Shown in pieces: positions 19,137-28,051 of a DNA stretch of 64,000 bases. The stretch is from positions 3,051,501-3,115,500 of the forward strand of contig NZ_CP150269.1 in NCBI RefSeq assembly GCF_037976825.1. The letters run 5' to 3'. The translations under genes were made by a program, and so were the position numbers. Origin of the DNA: Paenibacillus sp. FSL K6-1330. Its GTDB lineage: Bacteria; Bacillota; Bacilli; Paenibacillales; Paenibacillaceae. Every line of letters begins with the position of its first letter. The first letter of the stretch is position 1. Below the pieces are notes generated by a model. It was not told where the DNA came from, did not search any database, and was given only the letters and a program-made list of their open reading frames with translations.

Positions 19137-20054
19137 ATGAATTCGAACCGAGCACCGATTCCCGTATTTATTCCTCTATTTATCGGCATCATAGCTATTT
19201 CTTTTTCCTCGATTTTCGTAAAATGGTCCAGCAGCCCCGTATCCATTCAAGCGATGTACAGACTAGTGATCACGTTCCTGATCATGCTGCCCTTCGCGGG
19301 AAAATATGTGCCGGATATCAAATCGCTGAAGCGAACAGATCTGCTGCTGCTCCTTCTATCCGGAGCGATGCTGGCTCTGCATTTTTTGTTATGGATGGGC
19401 TCCTTGAAGTGGACGAGCGTAGCCAGCTCCACGATTATCCTTGCTCTTCAGCCGGTATTCGTGATGATGGGTGCTTACTTTTGGTTTAAGGAGAAAACAT
19501 CGCTGGCGGCAATCGGAGGCATGGCCATCGCCTTCCTCGGTGTCTTTCTTCTCATTGGAAGCAGTGGGCTTAGTGGGAGCAAGGGTCATTTGACAGGTGA
19601 TATCATGTCTTTGCTGGGGACGGCTGCGGTCGCCGTCCATATGCTGCTGGGTCAATTGCTGCTGCGCCGTCTGCCATCATTCCTATACAGCTGGCTTGTC
19701 TTTGCGGTAGCAGCGTCCGTACTGGCGGTGTATAACGTGGGCATGAACATTCCGATGACGGGGTATTCCGGACGAGAGTGGGGGATATTTGCCTTACTGG
19801 CTGTCGTGCCAACGGTATTCGGCCATTTGTTATTTAACTGGTTGATGAAGTATGCCACAGCCTCAACCGTATCAATGAGCGTTCTCGGAGAGCCGGTTGG
19901 AGCGAGTGTACTGGCTTTTCTCCTATTGAATGAGTCGATGAATTCCCTGCAGGCGGCAGGGGGAGCGCTTGTGCTGTTAGGGCTGGTATTATTCTTAAAA
20001 GTCGGGAAATCAAAAAAGCAGCCGGTAGACATTCAACCCGAAGCGCTGGGGTAA
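19137..20054 (+). CDS. EamA/DMT-family transporter
   Basis: About 305 residues with ten predicted helices in two EamA repeats (first FIGIIAISFSSIFVKW, second LLGTAAVAVHMLLGQLLL to ALVLLGLVLFLK). Likely exporter of metabolites or amino acids. The start is uncertain: ATG 19137 lies 15 bases after AAAGGTGA, while GTG 19119 overlaps that site. Divergent from ktrB with fewer than 80 bases between. Confidence 0.85.
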   Translation: MNSNRAPIPVFIPLFIGIIAISFSSIFVKWSSSPVSIQAMYRLVITFLIMLPFAGKYVPDIKSLKRTDLLLLLLSGAMLALHFLLWMGSLKWTSVASSTIILALQPVFVMMGAYFWFKEKTSLAAIGGMAIAFLGVFLLIGSSGLSGSKGHLTGDIMSLLGTAAVAVHMLLGQLLLRRLPSFLYSWLVFAVAASVLAVYNVGMNIPMTGYSGREWGIFALLAVVPTVFGHLLFNWLMKYATASTVSMSVLGEPVGASVLAFLLLNESMNSLQAAGGALVLLGLVLFLKVGKSKKQPVDIQPEALG

Positions 20055-20168
20055 ACTTCGCTTTATTTTTGCCCTGGCCGAGTAGTAATGATTGAATTAG
20101 CGTACACTGATCCTAAAAAAGTCAAATCATTACAAAAATGGATATTGACTTGAAAAGGGGTTTCGTGC

Positions 20169-21305
20169 GTGAAAGCAGTCACTTATCAAGGCAGACATCG
20201 GATCCAAGTGAAGGAGATGAAGGACGCCGTTCTTCAGCACAGCGAGGATGTCCTGATCCGGGTCACCACCACGGCCATCTGCGGATCGGATTTGCATTTA
20301 TATAACGGTGGATTACAACAGCTGACCGATGATTACATTATCGGCCATGAGCCTTTGGGAATCGTTGTGGATGCAGGTCCGGAAGTAAGCAGGGTCAAAG
20401 TGGGTGACTGTGTAATTATTCCTTTTATCATATCTTGCGGAAAATGCCTCTTCTGCCAGAATCACATGGAGAGCCAATGCGATTATGCGAATGAAGCCAA
20501 GAATACCGGCGGTTTTTTTGGATATAGTGACGCGTTCGGCGGTTTTCAAGGTGCCCAAGCAGAGCTGTTACGCGTCCCTTATGGAAATACCATGCCCTTT
20601 GTTATTCCTGAGGACGCCGAGATGGAAGATGAGAAGCTGCTCATGCTCTCCGATGCGCTGCCCACAGCCATCTGGAGCGTGGAGAACGGAGGAGTTAAAC
20701 CGGGCGATGTCGTGATTGTTCTGGGGTGCGGTCCGATTGGATTGCTGACGCAGAAGTTTGCCTGGCTAAAAGGCGCGAAGCGGGTGATTGCGATTGATCA
20801 TGTGGATTACAGGCTGGCGCATGCGAAACGGAGCAATCTTGTGGAAACCTACAATTTTGAGAAAATCCCCGAAATCGAGCATTATATCCAAGAGATCACC
20901 AAGGGCGGCGCAGATGTTGTCATTGATTGTGTTGGTTTGGACGCCAAACGGACCCCTTCTGAAATGCTGGGCAGCATGTTGAGACTGCAGGGAGGCTCAT
21001 TGGGTGCTTTCCGCATGGCTGTGAGTATGGTGCGTAAATACGGGACCATCCAGCTAACCGGCGTGTATGGGCTTGTTTATAATGCATTTCCGCTTGGAGA
21101 GCTGTTCGAACGCAATATTACGTTAAAAATGGGACTGGCACCCGTCATTCATTACATGCCGCATTTATATCAAATGTTGAAAGAGGGGACTATAGATCCT
21201 TCGGATATCATCACACACCGGCTCCCGATGGAGAAGGCTGCCCATGGCTACGATATCTTCAATGAACGAAAGGATGGCTGTATCAAAGTCATCCTGAAGC
21301 CTTAA
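20169..21305 (+). CDS. Zinc-dependent alcohol dehydrogenase (formaldehyde-dehydrogenase-like MDR)
   Basis: 378 residues of the medium-chain dehydrogenase family. Catalytic zinc ligands in TAICGSDLHLY and GHEP, a structural zinc loop CGKCLFCQNHMESQC, and a nucleotide fold GCGPIG near residue 180. The block KRTPSEMLG after VIDCVGLDA is typical of the glutathione-independent formaldehyde dehydrogenase-like branch. GTG start with AAAAGGGG upstream. Substrate not predictable. Single gene with a terminator. Confidence 0.9.
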   Translation: MKAVTYQGRHRIQVKEMKDAVLQHSEDVLIRVTTTAICGSDLHLYNGGLQQLTDDYIIGHEPLGIVVDAGPEVSRVKVGDCVIIPFIISCGKCLFCQNHMESQCDYANEAKNTGGFFGYSDAFGGFQGAQAELLRVPYGNTMPFVIPEDAEMEDEKLLMLSDALPTAIWSVENGGVKPGDVVIVLGCGPIGLLTQKFAWLKGAKRVIAIDHVDYRLAHAKRSNLVETYNFEKIPEIEHYIQEITKGGADVVIDCVGLDAKRTPSEMLGSMLRLQGGSLGAFRMAVSMVRKYGTIQLTGVYGLVYNAFPLGELFERNITLKMGLAPVIHYMPHLYQMLKEGTIDPSDIITHRLPMEKAAHGYDIFNERKDGCIKVILKP

Positions 21306-21327
21306 GCAGCTAAATAAACCGAATGAA

Positions 21328-21371
21328 GAAGCGTTCTTGGCGAATGAGGAGCATCCCGGGACGCTTTTTTT
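21328..21371 (+). terminator. Terminator of the alcohol dehydrogenase gene
   Basis: AGCGTtCttGG / CCcgGgACGCT stem followed by seven T. Confidence 0.7.
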
Positions 21372-21394
21372 GATGGAAAAACGGTGTAACAGCG

Positions 21395-21423
21395 TTGACA
21401 AGACAGCAGGAAGAATTCATAGT
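21395..21423 (+). promoter_or_regulatory. Probable SigA promoter of azlCD
   Basis: TTGACA (21395-21400), 17-base spacer, CATAGT (21418-21423). Confidence 0.5.
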
Positions 21424-21466
21424 AATTAAAAATAGAATTGTAGAGTAAGAGAGGAATCGAACACAG

Positions 21467-22210
21467 ATGAGTTTCAAGTCAGAACGGCTTCCCGCAGGTA
21501 TAGAGGGAAACCAAGGAAGCCAGGGAAACACCTACCTTCAAGGCTTTAAAGATTGTATTCCAACCCTCCTGGGCTACCTGAGCATCGGTTTTGCGGCAGG
21601 TGTTGTCGAGCGCACCGCAGGTTTCAGCCTGCTCGAAATTACGCTCATTTCGCTGCTGCTCTATGCGGGCTCCGGGCAATTTATTGCTGCAGGGATGATA
21701 GCGGCTGCTAGCCCGATCCTATCGATCATTGTTACGATATTTTTTGTTAATGCCAGGCATCTACTGTTAAGCGCCGCGATTGCCCCGTATTTTAAAGGGC
21801 TTTCCTCAGGAAAAAGCTTCTTTATCGGCTCCCTGTTAACCGACGAGACATTTGGTGTTGCGGCAGCCAAGGCCACCGAGCAGAAGAGACTCGGCTATCA
21901 ATGGATGGTCGGCCTGAATATCACGGCATATCTGTTCTGGTGTGCAGCCAACGTAGCGGGGGGGCTAGTTGGGGAGTGGATTCCGGATCCGGAGAAGTTT
22001 GGCCTGGATTTTGCATTGCCCGGGATGTTTATCGGTTTGCTGGCTTTGCAATGGATCAGCCGGAAGAAGTATAAACTTGACTTCATGGTGGTTATGATTG
22101 CCGCCGTTTCGGTAGTAGCAGTCAGTACGATTCTGCCGGGAAGCGCGGCAGTGATTGTCGCAATTATGGTTGCGGCTACTGCAGGGATGGTGATCGAACA
22201 ATGGAAATAA
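21467..22210 (+). CDS. azlC: AzlC-family branched-chain amino acid exporter, large subunit
   Basis: 247 residues with about seven helices. Family signatures: LLGYLSIGFAAGV, LLYAGSGQFIAAGMIA, FFVNARHLLLSAA and LTDETFGVAAAKA. With AzlD it exports branched-chain amino acids or their analogues (known in B. subtilis). Its last bases overlap azlD. Confidence 0.92.
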   Translation: MSFKSERLPAGIEGNQGSQGNTYLQGFKDCIPTLLGYLSIGFAAGVVERTAGFSLLEITLISLLLYAGSGQFIAAGMIAAASPILSIIVTIFFVNARHLLLSAAIAPYFKGLSSGKSFFIGSLLTDETFGVAAAKATEQKRLGYQWMVGLNITAYLFWCAANVAGGLVGEWIPDPEKFGLDFALPGMFIGLLALQWISRKKYKLDFMVVMIAAVSVVAVSTILPGSAAVIVAIMVAATAGMVIEQWK

Positions 22211-22527
22211 GATGGCATATCGCCATACTGATTATCGGTTGCGCTGTCGTAACCCTCATTCCAAGGGTTTTGCCGCTTATGATCCTGAGCAAGCTCCGCA
22301 TTCCGGAGATGATGATCCGGTGGCTCAATCATGTGCCGATTGCCGTCATGGGAGCTCTGCTAGCCCAGGAGCTGCTCCTATCGGATGGACGTGTAGATCC
22401 AGGTGGGCATACACTCGAATTGATTGCGGCCGTGCCCGCATTCCTCACCGCTTTTCTCACGAAAAGCCTGTTTGCCACCGTCATCGTCGGGATCCTGACT
22501 TTGGTGGGACTCCGCCTGTTTTTCTGA
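22201..22527 (+). CDS. azlD: AzlD-domain small subunit of branched-chain amino acid exporter
   Basis: 108 residues, three to four helices, with the typical TLIPRVLPLMILSKLRIPE start block. The ATG lies inside the end of azlC (10-base overlap), so the two are translationally coupled, as usual for this pair. Confidence 0.92.
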   Translation: MEIRWHIAILIIGCAVVTLIPRVLPLMILSKLRIPEMMIRWLNHVPIAVMGALLAQELLLSDGRVDPGGHTLELIAAVPAFLTAFLTKSLFATVIVGILTLVGLRLFF

Positions 22528-22582
22528 CAAAACGAAGCGCTATGTTTGGGATGTTTTTCGTATCCCTAACCGGAACGATTAA

Positions 22583-22624
22583 AAACAGCCATATTCCTTG
22601 GAATGACGAGGAATATGGCTGTTT
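22583..22624. terminator. Bidirectional terminator between azlD and the epimerase gene
   Basis: AAACAGCCATATTCCT / AGGAATATGGCTGTTT, a 16-bp perfect stem. Confidence 0.88.
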
Positions 22625-22656
22625 CTATGTTCATTTGCTACCGTTCATTTGGGAAA

Positions 22657-23574
22657 CTAGGATGTGCCAAGCCAGTGTCTGTAGGTTTCTTCCACTCCTT
22701 CTTCCAGGCTAAATAACGGGCTCCACTGCAGCAATGCCCGGGTTCTCTCATTATTCAGGCAGCTATGCCGAATATCGCCGTTCTTCGCAGGCAGATAGTT
22801 GACATCAATGCGGTTAGGATGCAGCCTGCTGATGTGATCGACGAGTGAATTGACGGTATGGCCAGTGCCGGTGCTAACATGAAGAACGCTCTCATCCCCG
22901 TGTTGGATGGAGGCGAGGGTCGCTTCAACCACATCTTTAACATAAATGAAATCCCGGGTTTGTTCGCCATCGCCGTATATATGAAACGGAGCGCCTTGAC
23001 GCAGGCGGTCACCAAATACAGCCACAACACCGCCTTCCCCCTTCGCAGTCTGACCCGGTCCGTAGACATTCCCATAACGAAGAATGGTGTACTGCAGGCC
23101 GAAGAAGCGGTGGTATAAACGGATATATTGCTCACCTACCACTTTGGAAAGTGCATAGAAGGAGATCGGATTAACCGGATCATCCTCCGTCAGCTGAGAT
23201 TTTTCCAGGTCCCCATATACGCCTGACGTCGAAGCAAACACAATCTTACGGACCCCAGCTTTACGACATGCTTCAAGTATATTGATGGTGCCCATAACAT
23301 TCGCATCCGCATCAAGTCGAGGCTCCTTGATCGATCGCTGCACGTCGGCCTGTGCGGCCAAGTGGAAAACGACGTCCGGCTTCAGCACGGAGATATATGC
23401 AGTTGTCTGCTGACTGTTTACATCGGCTACATGTAAAATTGCCTCGCTGTGCAGGCGACCTGGATCTCCGGTTGTCAGGTTATCGATCACATGGACTTCA
23501 TAGCCTTGATTAACGAGTCCGTTCACCAGGTGGGAGCCGATAAAGCCTGCTCCGCCGGTTACAACCATCTTCAT
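22657..23574 (-). CDS. NAD-dependent epimerase/dehydratase (UDP-glucose 4-epimerase-like)
   Basis: 305-residue short-chain-type sugar nucleotide enzyme. N-terminal GGAGFIGSHLVNGL binds NAD; YALSK holds the catalytic Tyr-Lys pair, preceded by FASTSGVYG. The block RYGNVYGPGQ is typical of GalE-like epimerases. GGAGGG precedes the ATG. Monocistronic. Predicted to make a UDP-sugar for cell-surface glycans; exact sugar unknown. Confidence 0.88.
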   Translation of the reverse strand: MKMVVTGGAGFIGSHLVNGLVNQGYEVHVIDNLTTGDPGRLHSEAILHVADVNSQQTTAYISVLKPDVVFHLAAQADVQRSIKEPRLDADANVMGTINILEACRKAGVRKIVFASTSGVYGDLEKSQLTEDDPVNPISFYALSKVVGEQYIRLYHRFFGLQYTILRYGNVYGPGQTAKGEGGVVAVFGDRLRQGAPFHIYGDGEQTRDFIYVKDVVEATLASIQHGDESVLHVSTGTGHTVNSLVDHISRLHPNRIDVNYLPAKNGDIRHSCLNNERTRALLQWSPLFSLEEGVEETYRHWLGTS

Positions 23575-23753
23575 GTCTTAAACCCTCCAGCCTTTTGATT
23601 GGGATGCTTTATCCTACGTGATACGTAAGGATCATGCATTGGACAATTGGCCAGGGGGGGCGAAGGAATGGGCAGATTAGATTGACGTTTACATTCCTGT
23701 TATAATGGAAGCTGAAATTTAACATTATATTTACACAAAAGAGGGAATGGAAA

Positions 23754-25679
23754 ATGGAACGCTACCTTGAACAAAGGTTGAAATTAAGCATACTCGTTTT
23801 TTTGACGCTCTTATTGAAGTTGATCCTTCTAAGAGTGTTTCTGTTTAATGGGGTCGTATGGGGGAAGGTGCTTACCGACGCGCTGTCCCTGTTGGTCCTG
23901 ATTAGCTTACTGGAGCTGATCCTGCCGGTAAGAGGGAAAAAGATGGTCTATGTGATCCTAGATGTCGTATTATCTTTTATCATGTTTGCGTCCGCGGTTT
24001 ATAACGTTCATTTTGGGTCTATACCGACGTATACCGCGCTTGCGGGTATTGGTCAAGTAAACCAGGTAAGAGCCAGTATTACGGCTTTGCTAGAGCCGGA
24101 GCACTTTCTCTTCTTCCTGGACCTGCTAGTCCTATTGGTCATATGGGCGGTTCGAAAAATTCGTTCGCGCTCGCGAAGAGGATTGCATTTTGGTGGAGTC
24201 CGTTCCAGTTATTCCGCATCCTATTCGCGCAGACCTGGAATGAAGTGGCGCATCTCCATGACGGTACTGCTGGTCATTACGAGTGTTCTGTCCGGACTTA
24301 TTATCCGGAAAGAATGGGGAATCGAGAATGAAATCGTGCGCGCGGAGCAGATGGGCTTTATGAATTATCAGGTATCGGCCGTGATCCGGAATTCGCAGGA
24401 GAATCGCGCCTTAGCCGAAGGGAGTCTGCAGGACACCATTCTGCGGTCCCAGCAACTGCTGGCGACCTATCCTTATGTTAAGGAAGCAAAGGACAAGCCG
24501 GACTATTTCGGCGCTGCCAAAGGCAAAAATCTGATTATCGTTCAGATGGAATCGCTGCAGAACTTTCCGGTGGGTCAATCCCTGAATGGCCAGGAGCTGA
24601 CACCGGTAATGAACCAGCTTGCAGATGGCGGCCTGTATTTCCCGCATGTCTTCCAACAGATCGGACAAGGCAACACTTCGGATGCCGAGTTTGCGGTCAA
24701 TACTTCGATTTATCCGACCGGAACGGTGGCGATGTCCACCGGGTTCGGAAATAAAGAGCTGCCGGGTCTTCCACGGCTCTTGAACAAGCAAGGTTATGCT
24801 ACAACGACATTCCACGTGAATGATGTTAAGTTCTGGGATCGAAGCAAAATGTACCCTGCACTTGATTTTCAGCATTACTACGACAAGCCGTACTTCACGA
24901 ATGATAACTTCAATGAATTTGGACCTTCAGATGAAGAGCTGTTCCGTGTCGGCGTGGACAAGCTGCTGGAGAATGAGCAGCAGAACAAGCCTACCTATGC
25001 CCATTACATCACGGTATCCAACCATTCTCCATACCATGTGAAGGATGAATTTGCGAAGATCACCCTGCCGGCTGAGCTGGAAGGGACCCATTTGGGGAAT
25101 TACCTGAAGTCGGTGAATTATTCGGATTATGCACTCGGAACACTGGTTGACCGTCTAAAGCAGAACGGGTTGTGGGAGGATACCGTACTGGTTGTGTACG
25201 GGGATCACTTCGGCATCAATCCGGCAGAAGCCGACGCCAATATGATCTCGTCAACGCTAGGAATTCCTTACCATGAGCGGGTCAGCCGATTTAACATCCC
25301 GCTTGTCATTCATGTACCCGGCATGAAGGAAGGAAAGGTCATCGAGCAGGTGGGGGGTCAGGTCGATATTCTGCCAACCGTCGCTAACCTTTTAGGCGTA
25401 TCGCTGGACGACGAAGGTTTTAACGCATTTGGGCATGACCTGCTGAATGTGGATCGCAATGTAATCGGGATGCGATATTATCTACCGACAGGCTCTTTCT
25501 TTAATAATGACATTCTGTTCGTGCCTGGTGACGGATTTGAGGACGGCACGGCGGTTTCCTTGAAGACGCTGGAGCCCGTAACGGACATCACGCCGTATCG
25601 CAGCGATTATGACTATATTCTGCAGTTAATGAAGCTGTCCGATGAATATGTGAAAATGCTGCCCAAACGAGCGCCATAA
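23754..25679 (+). CDS. LTA synthase family (LtaS-like) sulfatase-fold protein
   Basis: 641 residues: five N-terminal membrane helices (1-200) then an extracellular alkaline phosphatase/sulfatase domain. The catalytic threonine lies in GQGNTSDAEFAVNTS, metal ligands include YGDHFG near residue 485 and the ESLQNF block. Family members polymerise glycerol phosphate into lipoteichoic acid outside the membrane; some are primases instead. GAGGGAA upstream of ATG. A TATAAT at 23701 is a likely -10 element. Single gene. Confidence 0.88.
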   Translation: MERYLEQRLKLSILVFLTLLLKLILLRVFLFNGVVWGKVLTDALSLLVLISLLELILPVRGKKMVYVILDVVLSFIMFASAVYNVHFGSIPTYTALAGIGQVNQVRASITALLEPEHFLFFLDLLVLLVIWAVRKIRSRSRRGLHFGGVRSSYSASYSRRPGMKWRISMTVLLVITSVLSGLIIRKEWGIENEIVRAEQMGFMNYQVSAVIRNSQENRALAEGSLQDTILRSQQLLATYPYVKEAKDKPDYFGAAKGKNLIIVQMESLQNFPVGQSLNGQELTPVMNQLADGGLYFPHVFQQIGQGNTSDAEFAVNTSIYPTGTVAMSTGFGNKELPGLPRLLNKQGYATTTFHVNDVKFWDRSKMYPALDFQHYYDKPYFTNDNFNEFGPSDEELFRVGVDKLLENEQQNKPTYAHYITVSNHSPYHVKDEFAKITLPAELEGTHLGNYLKSVNYSDYALGTLVDRLKQNGLWEDTVLVVYGDHFGINPAEADANMISSTLGIPYHERVSRFNIPLVIHVPGMKEGKVIEQVGGQVDILPTVANLLGVSLDDEGFNAFGHDLLNVDRNVIGMRYYLPTGSFFNNDILFVPGDGFEDGTAVSLKTLEPVTDITPYRSDYDYILQLMKLSDEYVKMLPKRAP

Positions 25680-25817
25680 AGCCAACAGTAGTTAACGAGG
25701 AAGAGGATTGTTTCATCAAGCCTGACGCAGGCATGGATGAAGCAGTCCTTTTTTTTCTTGCAAAAGCTGCGCTGGAGGATTGTCACTGTTTTGTCATCTA
25801 TGCTATTATTACTCTTA

Positions 25818-25851
25818 TTGTTAACCTGATTTTTATTTAAGTAGGTTAACA
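25818..25851 (+). promoter_or_regulatory. BirA-type biotin operator upstream of bioB
   Basis: Inverted repeat TTGTTAACC (25818-25826) and GGTTAACA (25844-25851) separated by 17 bases. This matches the bipartite operator bound by biotin-bound BirA in Bacillota, although the spacer is slightly longer than the 14-16 usually quoted. Confidence 0.85.
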
Positions 25852-25878
25852 TTTAAAACGGAGAGGGAGAATGAAGAT

Positions 25879-26877
25879 ATGACGACTCAGATCCATTATG
25901 ATTGGGCGACGCTGGCTGACCATGTTGTGCAAGGGCATGATATTACGCCGGTTGAGGCCTTGGCAATTCTAAACAGCGAGGATCAGGAACTGCTGACGGT
26001 TATGCAGGCTGCATATCGCATCCGCCGCGAGTACTACGGGAATAAGGTCAAGCTGAACATGATTGTAAACGCTAAATCCGGTTTGTGTCCTGAAGATTGC
26101 GGATACTGTTCCCAGTCCATCGTTTCGGAAGCGCCTATCGATAAATATGCATGGCTTACCAAAGACAAAATTCTCGAAGGCGCGCGTGAGTCGATTCGCC
26201 GAAAGGCGGGCACCTACTGCATCGTGGCTTCCGGTCGCCGTCCTACCAATCGAGAGATTGATCATGTAGTCGCAGCGGTGAAGGAGATTACACAGACTAC
26301 TCAGCTGAAGGTGTGCTGTTGCCTGGGTTTTTTGAATGAGGACCATGCGCGTAAGCTCGCCGATGCCGGTGTGCATCGATATAACCATAATTTGAATACT
26401 TCCAAAGATAACTATGAACAGATTACGACCACGCATACATACAATGATCGATTAGATACCGTGAAGCAGGCAAGCTCTTCCGGAATGTCCCCTTGTTCCG
26501 GAGCTATCTTCGGGATGGGCGAGAGCCTGGAAGAACGGGTGGAGATTGCGTTTGCTCTGAAATCGCTTGGAGCGGATTCGATTCCTTGCAATTTTTTGAA
26601 TGCGATTGAGGGCACTCCTCTTGAAGGGCGCAAGGAATTAACCCCGACGATGTGTTTGAAGATTCTTGCCATGATGCGGTTTGTTAACCCCACGAAGGAG
26701 ATTCGAATTGCAGGGGGACGCGAAGTCAATCTGCGTTCCTTGCAGCCGCTGGGATTATACGCAGCCAACTCGATTTTCATCGGCGATTATTTAACGACAG
26801 AAGGCCAGGCGCATACCGCAGACTGGGGATTGATTGAAGACCTGGGCTTTGAAATTGAAGAATGCGCTTTGTCATGA
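25879..26877 (+). CDS. bioB: Biotin synthase BioB
   Basis: Radical SAM enzyme inserting sulfur into dethiobiotin. 332 residues with the radical SAM cluster motif CPEDCGYCSQS (Cys ligands of the 4Fe-4S cluster) and downstream YNHNLNTSKDNYEQI, IRIAGGREVNLR and SIFIGDYLTT. Cysteines for the auxiliary cluster lie in KVCCCLGFLNE. A BirA operator upstream indicates repression by biotin. No other bio genes are adjacent, so the rest of the pathway is elsewhere or biotin precursors are imported. Confidence 0.96.
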   Translation: MTTQIHYDWATLADHVVQGHDITPVEALAILNSEDQELLTVMQAAYRIRREYYGNKVKLNMIVNAKSGLCPEDCGYCSQSIVSEAPIDKYAWLTKDKILEGARESIRRKAGTYCIVASGRRPTNREIDHVVAAVKEITQTTQLKVCCCLGFLNEDHARKLADAGVHRYNHNLNTSKDNYEQITTTHTYNDRLDTVKQASSSGMSPCSGAIFGMGESLEERVEIAFALKSLGADSIPCNFLNAIEGTPLEGRKELTPTMCLKILAMMRFVNPTKEIRIAGGREVNLRSLQPLGLYAANSIFIGDYLTTEGQAHTADWGLIEDLGFEIEECALS

Positions 26878-26881
26878 TGTA

Positions 26882-26925
26882 TTGACATTTAAACATGAAG
26901 CACATACTATATACCCGTAGGGGTA
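26882..26925 (+). promoter_or_regulatory. SigA promoter with CsoR/CstR-type operator
   Basis: TTGACA (26882-26887), 17-base spacer, TACTAT (26905-26910), overlapped and followed by the G/C-tract palindrome TATACCCGTAGGGGTA (26910-26925). That pattern (TACCC-N-GGGGTA) is the operator class of the CsoR family: CsoR (copper) and CstR (persulfide). Confidence 0.8.
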
Positions 26926-27003
26926 GGGTCTGGGGTTGAATGTCCCATGCTCTTTCCACCAAGCATCAAGCTGATGCACATGACAATGATGGGGGAATGC
27001 TGC

Positions 27004-27393
27004 GTGCTGATTGCATCTGCCGCTCTGATTATATTTATATTCAGTATATATTACCGGAGGTATGTACCTATAACTGGCCTGCGGTTCATGAAGTGCAGTG
27101 AACTTCGACAGGCTCAGAAGGAATGTCCGAATCTGAAAGTGCTCGATGTACGCGATGTAACCGAATATATGGCCTGTCCGCAGAAAGAGACGATTAACAT
27201 CTCTCTCGGAAGGTTGCCGTATGTGTGGGAGCAGGAGCTCAGACCCGATGACTCCGTGGTCATTGTAACACCGAAGCGTTCGGATGGAATCCTGGCTGCG
27301 CGCAAGCTGAAGAAGGCTGGCTTTACTTCGCTTTTTTATTTACAGGAGGATTGCACGGCTTGTAATTCCATGCAACATGTTTCACTGAATTAA
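27004..27393 (+). CDS. Membrane-anchored rhodanese-like domain protein lacking the active-site Cys
   Basis: About 129 residues: one N-terminal membrane helix (SAALIIFIFSIYY), then a rhodanese fold (LKVLDVRDVTEYMACP, DSVVIVTPKRSDGILAARKLKKAGF). Where active rhodaneses have the cysteine of the CRxGxR loop, this protein reads TPKRSDG, so classical sulfurtransferase activity is doubtful. It ends with a CTAC pair. GTG 27004 is chosen for GGGGGAA six bases upstream; in-frame upstream ATGs (26947, 26977) lack a site. The CsoR/CstR-type operator suggests regulation by copper or persulfide. Confidence 0.75.
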   Translation: MLIASAALIIFIFSIYYRRYVPITGLRFMKCSELRQAQKECPNLKVLDVRDVTEYMACPQKETINISLGRLPYVWEQELRPDDSVVIVTPKRSDGILAARKLKKAGFTSLFYLQEDCTACNSMQHVSLN

Positions 27394-27395
27394 AA

Positions 27396-27436
27396 ATGAT
27401 CTGATCAGCAGGCTGACGCTGGTCAGATTTTTTTTG
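27396..27436 (+). terminator. Terminator of the rhodanese-like gene
   Basis: ATCTGAtCAGC / GCTGgTCAGAT stem followed by eight T. Confidence 0.88.
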
Positions 27437-27459
27437 TTTATCGAGTGAAAGGATAGAAT

Positions 27460-27489
27460 TTGACAATGATAATCGTTATCATTTAGAAT
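27460..27489 (+). promoter_or_regulatory. Fur box inside a SigA promoter
   Basis: TTGACA (27460-27465) and TAGAAT (27484-27489) with an 18-base spacer. The spacer is the palindrome AATGATAATCGTTATCATT (27465-27483), a near-consensus Fur box, so Fe-Fur would block polymerase directly. Confidence 0.92.
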
Positions 27490-27543
27490 GGAAGAATATC
27501 GTTCATTTTACGGTTATTTTCGCTAAGGGAGTGTTCGTTCAAT

Positions 27544-27882
27544 ATGTTGATCGAGACGAAAACGATTATTGTTAAAGCAGGCACATCCAATTTGGTTGTT
27601 GAGCGTTTTAGCAAGCCGGGACCCATTGAAGAAATTGAAGGTTTCATCGATCTGAATGTCCTTGTTAAGAATGCAAAGCGTACCGACGAAACGGAAGAAG
27701 TCATCGTCATGATTCGCTGGGAATCCAAGGAGGCTTGGAAACGCTGGGAAACCAGTCCCGCACATATTCAAGGACATCGTGATAACCGCGGCAAGCCGCA
27801 GCCTGAGCATGTGATTAGCTCCAGCCACGGCATGTATGAGGTTATGGCATCCAAAGGACCGAGACCTGTTCAACAGGCATAG
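27544..27882 (+). CDS. Heme-degrading monooxygenase, IsdG/HmoA-like (ABM domain)
   Basis: 112 residues of the antibiotic-biosynthesis-monooxygenase fold. The block MIRWESKEAWKRWETSPAH and the later GH match the Trp and His region of HmoA/IsdG-type heme oxygenases, which open heme to free iron. The upstream Fur box makes iron-starvation control very likely and supports this over a generic ABM protein. AAGGGAG lies a rather long 12 bases before the ATG. Single gene with a strong terminator. Confidence 0.85.
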   Translation: MLIETKTIIVKAGTSNLVVERFSKPGPIEEIEGFIDLNVLVKNAKRTDETEEVIVMIRWESKEAWKRWETSPAHIQGHRDNRGKPQPEHVISSSHGMYEVMASKGPRPVQQA

Positions 27883-27896
27883 TATTTTATTATCCC

Positions 27897-27931
27897 AAAA
27901 AGAAGCGGCTGCTAAAGCCGCTTCTTTTTTT
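27897..27931 (+). terminator. Terminator of the heme monooxygenase gene
   Basis: AAGAAGCGGC / GCCGCTTCTT stem and seven T. Confidence 0.93.
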
Positions 27932-28051
27932 GTCCCATTGTAACGTCGGATGGGGCTATCAGGGGTTAAAGCGATAGATTTTAGGGAACCGTAAAGGGAT
28001 GAAAGACAGAATCAGCTAATCATTCCACCTACTGTTTGGAGGAAGTCACCA

